From Sulfurovum sp. UBA1140 (lineage in GTDB: Bacteria; Campylobacterota; Campylobacteria; Campylobacterales; Sulfurovaceae), in contig DCAF01000064.1 in assembly GCA_002311915.1 (NCBI GenBank), forward strand, positions 29,600-44,226: a DNA stretch of 14,627 bases, read 5' to 3'. Position numbers and translations under genes: made by a program. Numbering within the stretch: the stretch's first letter is position 1; each line of letters begins with the position of its first letter. A model generated the notes under the pieces. That model was not told the DNA's origin. It did not search any database and saw only the letters and a list, made by a program, of their open reading frames with translations. Shown piece after piece: positions 1 through 6,460 of the stretch.

Positions 1-1
1 A

Positions 2-613
2 CCAGTCTATATCGAGCCTAAACCTGTGGTGCTTGAACCCAAACCTATTCCTGTTGTGGTGGTACCTAAACCTGTGGTAGCACCTAAAAAAATAGTGGCG
101 AATGGGTTCTATGCAGGTTTAGGTATTACAGGTGTACGTTATGAGAACAACTGTCGATGTCCTAGTGGAACAAAAATAGAAAACAAAGATAAAACTTACG
201 GAGGAGTCGCCAGAGTAGGATATGACTTTAACCAATATATTGGTGTTGAAGCCAGAGCCTCTAAGACCAATTGGGATTCAGATGGCAGTAAGGTAGAGCA
301 TATAGGAATTTTTGTTAAACCAATGATGCCTGTAAGTAGTCGTTCTAATGTTTATGGATTGATCGGGGTGGCTAAAACTAAAGTAACAGGGAGCTTATCT
401 ACTGTAAATAGTGAAGCCTTAGCATTGGGTACAGGTATTGAAATTGATTTATCAAAAGATATACCAAGAGAAGGACGATATGCCAGACCCTTTGATGGTC
501 ATGGAGACCAAGAGACGGGTCTTGGTCTTTTTGTTGATTATGAACGCATGGTTGTAAAATCAAATGCACCTGATATAGATGCCGTAAGTGCAGGGATTAC
601 TTACGATTTTTAA
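2..613 (+). CDS. Outer-membrane beta-barrel protein (5' end missing)
   Basis: The reading frame is already open at the window edge, so the true start and any signal peptide lie upstream; the GTG at 26 is only the first start-like codon inside the window. The visible 203 residues begin with a proline/valine-rich linker carrying repeated PKP units (about 30 residues). A region of alternating hydrophobic and polar residues with glycines and aromatics follows (GFYAGLGITG, GGVARVGYDF, NVYGLIGVAK, GLGLFVDYER), typical of short transmembrane beta strands. The chain ends in ITYDF; a C-terminal phenylalanine after an aromatic-rich strand is the usual recognition signal for the BAM assembly machinery. 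It resembles OmpA-like or other small 8-stranded porin-like barrels. The proline-rich segment may be a periplasmic spacer. Substrate or ligand cannot be told from sequence. Confidence 0.75.
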   Translation, partial: PVYIEPKPVVLEPKPIPVVVVPKPVVAPKKIVANGFYAGLGITGVRYENNCRCPSGTKIENKDKTYGGVARVGYDFNQYIGVEARASKTNWDSDGSKVEHIGIFVKPMMPVSSRSNVYGLIGVAKTKVTGSLSTVNSEALALGTGIEIDLSKDIPREGRYARPFDGHGDQETGLGLFVDYERMVVKSNAPDIDAVSAGITYDF

Positions 614-653
614 TATTTAAACCTCGAAAATATAGGGCTTTACCCAATGTTAA

Positions 654-758
654 TGAATTAAGGCGAGGCTGAAGCCATCGGTTCCTATTATGCCATCTGC
701 ATTTTCGGAATCGGCGTGTTTACACCCGAATTATTTGGTTCAAAAAAAGCTTAATTCA
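654..758. repeat. Dispersed intergenic repeat, copy A
   Basis: The core at 663-730 starts GCGAGGCTGAAGCCATCGG and ends GTGTTTACACCCG. It matches the inverse of the copy at 10667-10732 with about 5 mismatches in 66 positions, and the first 51 bases of the 9683 copy with 3 mismatches. TCGGTTCC can pair with GGAATCGG (G-U pairs allowed) around an inner ATGC/GCAT pair, giving a hairpin. Outer arms TGAATTAAG (654-662) and CTTAATTCA (750-758) form a 9-bp inverted repeat; the right arm contains the stop codon of the minus-strand gene at 756. The copy lies between two convergent genes, where such a structure could act as a bidirectional terminator (inference). Confidence 0.8.
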
Positions 759-1409
759 ATGGTTTTTTCGAACCTCTTTCAGAAATTTTTTAAGTGATCT
801 TTTGGATTGATGGTTCATCTTATATTCAATATGTTTTAGATACCAAAGCAGTTGTTTTACGGTTATTCCTCTTTTTTTAGACTCTTTCTTTAGTATATAT
901 TGGGGTATTTTTATGGGGTGTTGCATAAATTTTTTTGAGATATTTTTAATGGTCTCTCCATGACAGTTGTAACATAATCGACCAAAAACAAAAGGGAGTT
1001 TATATTTAGCATACCATGCTGAGGCAAGGTCAATGCCTTCTCCACCATTTAAATAATATTTGAGTGCTTTATCTCCAATAATGACCTCTCCTTGAAGATT
1101 TAGTAGTTTTGCCAATTTATTTGAGGTAGCAGACTCTTTATCTGACTTTGAGGAGTTTCCTTGAATAACAAATACACTATAGACTGCACGATTGGCAATA
1201 ATACCCAAGTCACTACATTGATACGCCGAGGACTCAACACTCGAAATAAACCCTGCATGAATATGTCGTTTTCGTAGGGCTTTATTAATTTGGCTGGGTA
1301 CTCCACGTTTATAGTTAAATGCCATTTTAGCTCTAGAGTAGCGTAAGTAGCGTTTTAAAAAGATTTGAAATGGTAAAAGATTGAGGTAGCTTATCGAGCC
1401 AAATATCAC
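756..1409 (-). CDS. mqnA: Chorismate dehydratase MqnA (futalosine menaquinone pathway)
   Basis: MqnA removes water from chorismate to give 3-enolpyruvylbenzoate, the first committed step of the futalosine route to menaquinone, which Campylobacterota use for their respiratory quinone. The 217-residue protein opens with the family signature GSISYLNLLPF. It carries VPSQINKALRKRHIHAGFISSVES (an MqnA-type binding-cleft segment, here residues about 37-60) and later GIDLASAWYAKYKLPFVFG, also characteristic of the MqnA/MqnD periplasmic-binding-like fold. Length is normal for an epsilonproteobacterial MqnA. The start is GTG at 1409, with AGAAGG about nine bases upstream; the nearby ATG further upstream is out of frame and runs into TGA. 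A TATAAT -10 on the minus strand (1445-1450) lies about 36 bases upstream. The C-terminus is strongly lysine-rich. The gene is divergent from the molybdopterin operon, without functional link. Confidence 0.88.
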   Translation of the reverse strand: MIFGSISYLNLLPFQIFLKRYLRYSRAKMAFNYKRGVPSQINKALRKRHIHAGFISSVESSAYQCSDLGIIANRAVYSVFVIQGNSSKSDKESATSNKLAKLLNLQGEVIIGDKALKYYLNGGEGIDLASAWYAKYKLPFVFGRLCYNCHGETIKNISKKFMQHPIKIPQYILKKESKKRGITVKQLLWYLKHIEYKMNHQSKRSLKKFLKEVRKNH

Positions 1410-1444
1410 AGTAGTAGACCTTCTTTCATTGGGGTTTAAGCGTA

Positions 1445-1450
1445 ATTATA
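1445..1450 (-). promoter_or_regulatory. -10 element of mqnA
   Basis: On the minus strand the sequence reads GATATAATTACGC, containing a perfect TATAAT. Transcription would start near 1438, giving a leader of about 30 bases before the GTG at 1409. No -35 is evident, as is usual for sigma-70 promoters of Campylobacterota. Confidence 0.6.
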
Positions 1451-1462
1451 TCAAACAACTTT

Positions 1463-1468
1463 TATAAT
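1463..1468 (+). promoter_or_regulatory. Candidate -10 of the moaD-moaE-moeA operon
   Basis: TTTTATAATC contains TATAAT 12 bases from the -10 of the divergent mqnA promoter. It would give a leader of about 67 bases before moaD. A second weaker candidate, TATATT at 1513-1518 in TCGAATATATTT, would place the start almost at the ribosome binding site, so the first is preferred. Confidence 0.45.
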
Positions 1469-1541
1469 CAATAGACCTATTTTAAAATTTATAAAGTTTA
1501 AAAGTGGTCGAATATATTTTAAATGAAAAGAGTAGAATCAT

Positions 1542-1763
1542 ATGGTAAAAGTTGAATTCTTAGGACCAATCAATCAAGAGTCTTTAGAGATAGAAGCCAC
1601 CACATTAAAAGATGTGGCAGAGGCATTACAAAATATTGAAGCTATTAATGGATGGCTTGAGAAGTGTGCCGTTGCTGTGAATGATGAGATGACCAATAAT
1701 CTTTCACAAGTTTTAAAAAGTGGTGATAGGGTCTCTATTCTTCCTCCTGTGTGTGGTGGTTAA
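1542..1763 (+). CDS. moaD: Molybdopterin synthase small (sulfur-carrier) subunit MoaD
   Basis: MoaD is a ubiquitin-fold protein that carries sulfur as a thiocarboxylate on its last glycine and delivers it, in complex with MoaE, to cyclic pyranopterin monophosphate to make molybdopterin. The 73-residue protein has normal length, ends in PPVCGG with the obligatory C-terminal Gly-Gly, and has the conserved SGDRVSILPPV lead-in to the tail. A weak AAAAGAG ribosome binding site stands 9 bases before the ATG. It is the first gene of a tight cluster: its stop codon is only two bases from the moaE start codon at 1766. The MoaB/ThiF-like enzyme that activates MoaD is not in the window. Confidence 0.9.
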   Translation: MVKVEFLGPINQESLEIEATTLKDVAEALQNIEAINGWLEKCAVAVNDEMTNNLSQVLKSGDRVSILPPVCGG

Positions 1764-1765
1764 GC

Positions 1766-2218
1766 ATGGAGTTGTATCACGGTTCGTTGGATGTATCTAC
1801 AATTTTTACGCAGTGGTTAGAAGAGGAGTCGGATTCTAACTATGGTGCTTATGTTCCTTTTGTGGGAACCATTCGTGCCGAAGATGGTATTGAGGCACTT
1901 AGCTTTGATATTTATGAACCTATTTTAAACAGTTGGTTTGAGGGGTGGGTTAAAAAAGCCCAAGCCAAAGGAGCCAAGGTTAAAATGGCACATGCCATTG
2001 GTGATGTGCCTGTGCATACCTCTTCTTATATTTCGGCTGTTTTTTCACCAAAACGACGGGTAGCGTTGGAGCTAATAGATGAGTTTGTTGAAGATTTTAA
2101 AGCCAATGCACCCATATGGAAATATGATGTTAAAAATGGAAAACGAATCTATGCAGAAGATAGAAGCACCCCCATGCGTGGTAGTGGGTTATTACACCAA
2201 AGCCAAGAGGAGCAGTAA
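1766..2218 (+). CDS. moaE: Molybdopterin synthase catalytic subunit MoaE
   Basis: MoaE forms the heterotetrameric molybdopterin synthase with MoaD and catalyses sulfur insertion into the pterin precursor. From the ATG at 1766 the protein has 150 residues, the usual size. GAYVPFVGTIRAED (residues 27-40) is the family signature, and the two lysines at 119 (in APIWKYD) and 126 (NGKRIY) fall at the positions of the catalytic lysines of E. coli MoaE. The His-Arg pair that follows the central strand in E. coli is replaced by SPKRR, so the pterin or phosphate contact may differ. The frame is also open from GTG 1751, but that start lies inside moaD and adds only MWWLS, whereas ATG 1766 follows the moaD stop and a GGTGG site. 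The stop overlaps the moeA ATG by one base (TAATG), which implies translational coupling. Confidence 0.92.
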   Translation: MELYHGSLDVSTIFTQWLEEESDSNYGAYVPFVGTIRAEDGIEALSFDIYEPILNSWFEGWVKKAQAKGAKVKMAHAIGDVPVHTSSYISAVFSPKRRVALELIDEFVEDFKANAPIWKYDVKNGKRIYAEDRSTPMRGSGLLHQSQEEQ

Positions 2219-3423
2219 TGGCATTTATACATTTTAATGACTCGTTAGAGATTCTTAACGCTATTCAAATAGAGAGTTTTAGTATGACTAAACGTTATTT
2301 GACCGATACGTTGGGCTATGTTTTGGCAGAAGATATTGTAACCGACCACAATTCACCTGCTTTTCCTACCTCAGCAATGGATGGTTATGCCGTTCAACAT
2401 CAAGATTTACAACGGGGGCGACTTAAAATATCAAGTATTAACCCTGCAGGTTCTGATTTACAAGAGTCGGTTTTATCGGGTTGTTGTATTAAAACTTTTA
2501 CGGGTTCTTTAATGCCTGATGGGGCAGATACGCTAATTCCTATCGAGAATGTTACGGTAGAAGGCAATGAAATTGTAATTAATCAAACGGTTCCTTTTGC
2601 TTTTTCGGTACGAGAAGTAGGAGAAAACTATGCAACCAACGAGAAGCTTATTGCCAAAGGAACACGCATAAATTTTGCCCATATTGGGGTAATGGCAAGT
2701 CTGAATATTGTGGCTCCATTGGTGTACGAGAAACCAAAAATAGCAATTCTTTCAACAGGTAGTGAGCTTTTAGAGCTGGGAGAGACACAAACATCAGATG
2801 CACAGATTCGTAGCTCTAATAACTATATTTTAGAAGCCATTGTCAAAAAATATGATGGTGAAGCTTTGCAATTGGGATGTATTACCGACGATAAAGAGAG
2901 TATTTTAAAAGGGGTAGAACAAGCCCTACGTCAGAGCGATATTGTGGTCACCACAGGTGGGGTAAGTGTTGGTGATTTTGATTTTGTTAAAGACGTAATT
3001 GTTGAATTAGGATGTGAGGTTCTTTTTCAAGGGGTTCGTGTTAAACCAGGGCAACATATTATGGTGGCAAAAAAAGAGGACAAGTTTATTATTGGATTAC
3101 CAGGTTTTGCTTACTCTTCAACGGTAACTGCACTGCTTTATCTTTTGCCACTTATTGCAAAATTACAAAATGGAGAGAGTCGTTTAAGTCAAGTAGAAGC
3201 AACATTAAGAGAGCCATTTAATAAACGTAATAAAAAAGCAGAGTTTACAGCATGTCGTGTGATGCTAGAAGATGGTAACTATTTTGTTGATTTCGAGGGT
3301 AAAAAGAGTGGTACTTCTGCAATTTTAACCAATATGCTAGGCTCAACTGCTCTGTTGGTGACTTCAGAAGAAGAGAGTTCTAAGGCTGTGGGAGATAAGG
3401 TTCAAATTTTACTGTTTGATTAA
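2218..3423 (+). CDS. moeA: Molybdopterin molybdenumtransferase MoeA
   Basis: MoeA inserts molybdate into adenylylated molybdopterin to give active molybdenum cofactor. The 401-residue chain shows the family order: SPAFPTSAMDGYAV near residue 50, TGSLMPDGADTLIPIENV near 100, STGSEL near 180, then the MPT-binding fold with TTGGVSVGDFDFV (245-257) and VRVKPGQ, and a C-terminal beta domain. The usual GLPGNP-x-S motif reads GLPGFAYSS (293-301), an unusual form: Asn-Pro is replaced by Phe-Ala. This may mark a Campylobacterota MoeA paralogue rather than loss of function, because the rest is intact. The ATG overlaps the moaE stop by one base. Together moaD, moaE and moeA would serve molybdoenzymes such as periplasmic nitrate reductase, formate dehydrogenase or polysulfide reductase, none of which is in this window. 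Confidence 0.92.
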   Translation: MAFIHFNDSLEILNAIQIESFSMTKRYLTDTLGYVLAEDIVTDHNSPAFPTSAMDGYAVQHQDLQRGRLKISSINPAGSDLQESVLSGCCIKTFTGSLMPDGADTLIPIENVTVEGNEIVINQTVPFAFSVREVGENYATNEKLIAKGTRINFAHIGVMASLNIVAPLVYEKPKIAILSTGSELLELGETQTSDAQIRSSNNYILEAIVKKYDGEALQLGCITDDKESILKGVEQALRQSDIVVTTGGVSVGDFDFVKDVIVELGCEVLFQGVRVKPGQHIMVAKKEDKFIIGLPGFAYSSTVTALLYLLPLIAKLQNGESRLSQVEATLREPFNKRNKKAEFTACRVMLEDGNYFVDFEGKKSGTSAILTNMLGSTALLVTSEEESSKAVGDKVQILLFD

Positions 3424-3436
3424 GTAAGGAGTATAT

Positions 3437-5629
3437 ATGTTTAGGTTTTTTCTATTTTTGTCTCTGTTTGTGTTGGTTGGATGTGGTAGTGGTTCAGGTT
3501 CAGCCACGCCTACAAAAGAGGGTGTTGAAGAGAATAGCAGTATAACCCCAAAAGAGGAAAAAAATGAGACAGTTGCCCAACTACTAACGGTTCAAAATCA
3601 AGCCCCTAAAGCGATGGCTCAAACCATTGGTTTAAATGAGGATACCTCTATAGGTATAATTCTGTTGGGAAGTGATGACGATAATGACTCTTTAACCTAC
3701 CATATTGTTAGCAAACCTAACTTTGGAGTATTGAGTGGAACAGCTCCTATTTTAGAGTATACCCCCATTACAGATTATTATGGTGAGGACAGTTTTAGTT
3801 TTAAAGTCAGTGATGAACAGAATGATTCTAAAGTGGTCAGTGTGGATATTATCGTTATGGCTGTAAATGATGTTCCTTTTGCAAGTAGTCAAAATATTAC
3901 CCTTATTAAAGATACTTTAAAGGTCATTACCCTTGTCGGAAGTGATATTGATGATGAGAATTTAACCTATAAAATTTTACTCAACCCCACCCATGGTTTC
4001 CTGCGTGGGACTGCTCCTAATCTGATTTATACCCCTGATTTAAATTATACGGGTCGTGACGATTTTACTTTTATGGTCAATGATGGTCAAGCAAACTCTA
4101 CAGCTACCCAAGTGAATATTGCAGTAACCGATGGAGAGGGAGAAGATGTTACTATTTTGGGAACAGTAACCTATGATTATATTCCTAAAAATCTTAACAC
4201 AGAGGGGCTTAATTACAAAAATATTACACCCGTTAGGGCAAAGTTTGTATTGGTTGAGGCGTTTGACCAGAGTAATCAACTGCTTCAATCAACTTCAACG
4301 GATGCTAATGGTAGTTATATTTTAGAAGGAATTCCCTACTCTACAGAGGTAAAAATACGTGTCTCTGCCAAGATGGTAAAGAGTGCAAATACCCCTTGGG
4401 ATGTAACCGTGGTGGACAATACCCAACACAATGCACTCTACGTGATGGAGGGCGATTTACTTTCAAGCAGTTTGATTTCAGAGCGTCATCTACATGCAGA
4501 CTCTGGTTGGGGTGGCATTAGCTATACTTCACCACGAACCTCTGCACCTTTTGCCATACTTGATGTAATTTATCAATCAATGCAACAGGTTTTAAATGCA
4601 GATGCCAATCTCTCCTTTCCCCCACTTCTTATCAATTGGTCGCCCAATAATATTGCCTCTTCGGGATATAATGGATTTGGGCAGATTACCACTTCTCATT
4701 ATATTGATGGAAACCTTTATATTCTAGGGGATGAAAACAGCGATACCGATGAGTATGACGACCATGTGATTGCCCATGAGTGGGGACACTACTACGAAGA
4801 TAAGTTTTCAAGAACCGACAGTTTGGGTGGTTCTCATGGGAGTGAGGATAGACTTGATATTCGGGTAGCCTTTGGCGAGGGGTTTGGTAATGCCATCTCT
4901 GCGATGAGCTTAAATGACCCCATCTATTTTGATACTTCAGGAGCCAAACAATCAGGGGGGTGGAGCATGGATATTGAAAATGGAACCGATGTACATGAGG
5001 GGTGGTTTAGTGAGAGTTCAATACAACGAATACTCTATGACCTATTTGATAGCAGTGATGATGGTGACGATACCTTATCGTTGGGGTTTGCTCCACTACA
5101 TCATATTTTTACCACTGCACAAAAAGAGACCCCAGCATTTACCTCTATTTTTAGTTTTATTACAGCACTAAAGCAAGAGAACCGTAGTTATGCTGACGAG
5201 ATTGATCTATTGGTAGCCAAAGAGAAGATTGCCCCAATTAATGATATTTACGGAGAAAACCGAACCGTTTTAGAAGATGAAAATCCATATAACAATTTAA
5301 CGATAGGTAGCACACTGCATAATATCTGTACCACCAATACTTATGGAGACAAAGGCTCTAGGAATAAACTAAGCAATCATAAATATATTAAGTTTAGCAT
5401 AGAAAACGGTGGCGTTTATAATATTACAGTACAGCGAACCAATGGAACAGGCAGTGACCCCGATTTTGAACTCTATCAGACCATGCCTTTTAAATCTGTT
5501 AATATTTCTGAAACACCTACCGATGATAGAGAACAGGCAACCCTAACCCTAACTAAAGGGGGGTATCTCTTGGATATGGTCGATTGGAATACCCAACCTG
5601 ATGCTTGTTTTGATGTTGGGGTGGAGTAA
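3437..5629 (+). CDS. Lipoprotein with cadherin-like repeats and an HEXXH zinc-peptidase-like domain
   Basis: The 730-residue protein starts with a lipoprotein signal peptide (MFRFFLFLSLFVLVGC, lipobox LVGC, lipidated Cys16) and a low-complexity Gly/Ser/Glu linker, so it is probably anchored in the outer membrane. Two tandem cadherin-like (tandem-95 type) repeats follow at about 54-143 and 144-231, each with a DxDxxxLTYxI ... G-x-L-x-GTAP-x-L-x-YTP pattern and an acidic, probably calcium-binding, start. About 238-315 resembles a carboxypeptidase-regulatory-like beta sandwich (TDANGSYILEGIPY). The central region has a zincin motif, HEWGH (447-451), and a likely third ligand in GEGFG (E481). The C-terminal ~95 residues look like a pre-peptidase C-terminal beta domain. 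An excellent AAGGAG lies six bases before the ATG, 13 bases after moeA. Function is inferred: a surface metallopeptidase or degraded relative; substrate unknown. The link to the molybdenum genes may be only positional. Confidence 0.75.
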   Translation: MFRFFLFLSLFVLVGCGSGSGSATPTKEGVEENSSITPKEEKNETVAQLLTVQNQAPKAMAQTIGLNEDTSIGIILLGSDDDNDSLTYHIVSKPNFGVLSGTAPILEYTPITDYYGEDSFSFKVSDEQNDSKVVSVDIIVMAVNDVPFASSQNITLIKDTLKVITLVGSDIDDENLTYKILLNPTHGFLRGTAPNLIYTPDLNYTGRDDFTFMVNDGQANSTATQVNIAVTDGEGEDVTILGTVTYDYIPKNLNTEGLNYKNITPVRAKFVLVEAFDQSNQLLQSTSTDANGSYILEGIPYSTEVKIRVSAKMVKSANTPWDVTVVDNTQHNALYVMEGDLLSSSLISERHLHADSGWGGISYTSPRTSAPFAILDVIYQSMQQVLNADANLSFPPLLINWSPNNIASSGYNGFGQITTSHYIDGNLYILGDENSDTDEYDDHVIAHEWGHYYEDKFSRTDSLGGSHGSEDRLDIRVAFGEGFGNAISAMSLNDPIYFDTSGAKQSGGWSMDIENGTDVHEGWFSESSIQRILYDLFDSSDDGDDTLSLGFAPLHHIFTTAQKETPAFTSIFSFITALKQENRSYADEIDLLVAKEKIAPINDIYGENRTVLEDENPYNNLTIGSTLHNICTTNTYGDKGSRNKLSNHKYIKFSIENGGVYNITVQRTNGTGSDPDFELYQTMPFKSVNISETPTDDREQATLTLTKGGYLLDMVDWNTQPDACFDVGVE

Positions 5630-5634
5630 ATATA

Positions 5635-5988
5635 ATGGTTACTCTTACAAAGCATATTAAAGAAAAAATGTCTCAACGAGGCATAAATAAAGAGCTATTA
5701 GAGTTGGTTTTAATCTATGGTGTGGTAAAAAAAGACAAAATTTTAATTAATAAAAAACGTTCTGAAAAATATTTAAAGAAATTGGATAAACATAACAGAA
5801 AATTTAAACGTTTAAAGAATCAACTACATATAAAAAAATTGAATAAAATACGTTCTCTTTTCTTAAAAATCAGAGATAAAAAAGGTGTTACTTTAGTTAT
5901 TATGGGAGAAACACTAATTACGACCTATAACACCAATATGAGAGTAAAGAGAAAAAGACGATACAAAGGTCAAAAAAAACCTTATTAA
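5635..5988 (+). CDS. Small basic DUF4258-like protein
   Basis: The 117-residue protein begins with TKHIKEKMSQRGINKELLELVL and, after a very lysine-rich middle (about 40-82), has GVTLVIMGETLITTYNTN (84-101). This pair, an H-x-x-x-R/K-M-x-x-RGI helix and a late VIMG-x-x-LITTY strand, is the layout of DUF4258 proteins, a small RelE/BrnT-like fold found in some toxin families. No toxin activity can be concluded. The lysine-rich central insert is longer than expected and suggests nucleic-acid binding. The ATG is five bases after the preceding stop with GGAG in the end of that gene, so it is probably cotranscribed. No antitoxin partner follows; the minus-strand decayed frame that follows overlaps its last bases tail to tail. 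Confidence 0.6.
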   Translation: MVTLTKHIKEKMSQRGINKELLELVLIYGVVKKDKILINKKRSEKYLKKLDKHNRKFKRLKNQLHIKKLNKIRSLFLKIRDKKGVTLVIMGETLITTYNTNMRVKRKRRYKGQKKPY

Positions 5989-6329
5989 TCTAACGCATAT
6001 TTTTGTAACAAATCTATAACCTTGTCATCGCTAACAGATTTCATATCTTTTTTAGAAAACATGGTCATTAAATAGAGATTATCCTCTCTAACCTAACTAT
6101 GTTTAAGTTCATCTATTAACTCATCCAATGTACCAAGAGTAGAAATATCTCTTTTTCCATCTCGTATCTCTCTAAGCTCAATACAGGCATTCTTACTTTT
6201 AATAGACATCTTGCAAAACTCTTTGGAATCGGAGACTTTAGTCCCGAACATGACGAGTCTAAAGCCATCGTTTCCTAGTTTTGCAAGATGCCTAATATAT
6301 ACGACAAAGGTATTATATAATGTTTTTTC
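5985..6329 (-). pseudogene. Decayed reading frame, interrupted by a palindromic repeat and an in-frame TAG
   Basis: On the minus strand one frame runs from 6329 to a TAA at 5985-5987, broken only by TAG at 6093-6095. The 38 codons from ATG 6209 read MSIKSKNACIELREIRDGK... and end ...DELIDELKHS. After the TAG the same frame gives 35 further codons including DNLYLMTMFSKKDMKSVSDD. The second part looks like the C-terminal strand and helix of HigB/RelE-type toxins (compare the common IYLL-x-x-Y-x-K-x-E...LS pattern); this is weak and inferred. The 88-bp palindrome at 6205-6292 lies inside the open frame. Removing it with one copy of the flanking TAATA joins NTFVVYI to KSKNACIE without frameshift. 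No good start codon or ribosome binding site exists upstream, so this is most likely a relic. A minus-strand TATAAT sits at 6312-6317. The first 38 codons alone could be read as a short protein, but with poor support. Confidence 0.5.
6205..6292. repeat. Palindromic MITE-like element (repeat B) with possible TAATA duplication
   Basis: Arms CATCTTGCAAAACT (6207-6220) and AGTTTTGCAAGATG (6277-6290) are perfect 14-base inverted repeats. Inside, GGAATCGGAGACTTTAG pairs imperfectly with CTAAAGCCATCGTTTCC, so almost the whole element can fold into one long hairpin. TAATA occurs directly outside both ends (6200-6204 and 6293-6297), as a 5-bp target duplication would. One half is a diverged copy of the core seen at 663, 9683 and 10667: GACGAGTCTAAAGCCATCGTTTCCTAG here against GACGAGGCTGAAGCCATCGGTTCCTAG. 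In AT-rich DNA a 5-bp repeat could be chance. Confidence 0.75.
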
Positions 6330-6427
6330 TTAATTTTATAATTAAAAGATTATACCTTTTTTCTATTTTTTAGGCTAATTTGTTGTGTTTGTCACCTAAA
6401 AGTTCAACCCTCTAACACCCCATTCGA

Positions 6428-6433
6428 TATAAT
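6428..6433 (+). promoter_or_regulatory. -10 element of leuS
   Basis: CATTCGATATAATGCC holds a perfect TATAAT. Expected transcript start is near 6440, about 20 bases before the leuS ATG. The TCGATATAAT context is repeated before rpsB. Confidence 0.65.
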
Positions 6434-6460
6434 GCCTCCAATTATTTATATGGAGTGCAG

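Noticed and set aside
660..760. Short reading frame through repeat A giving MPSAFSESACLHPN
   Set aside because: The peptide comes from the repeat core and appears in related form in the other copies; no ribosome binding site is present, so it is a repeat artefact rather than a gene.
1751..1765. GTG start for moaE at 1751
   Set aside because: It would start inside moaD and add MWWLS, not part of the family; the ATG at 1766 follows the moaD stop and matches E. coli residue numbering of the catalytic lysines.
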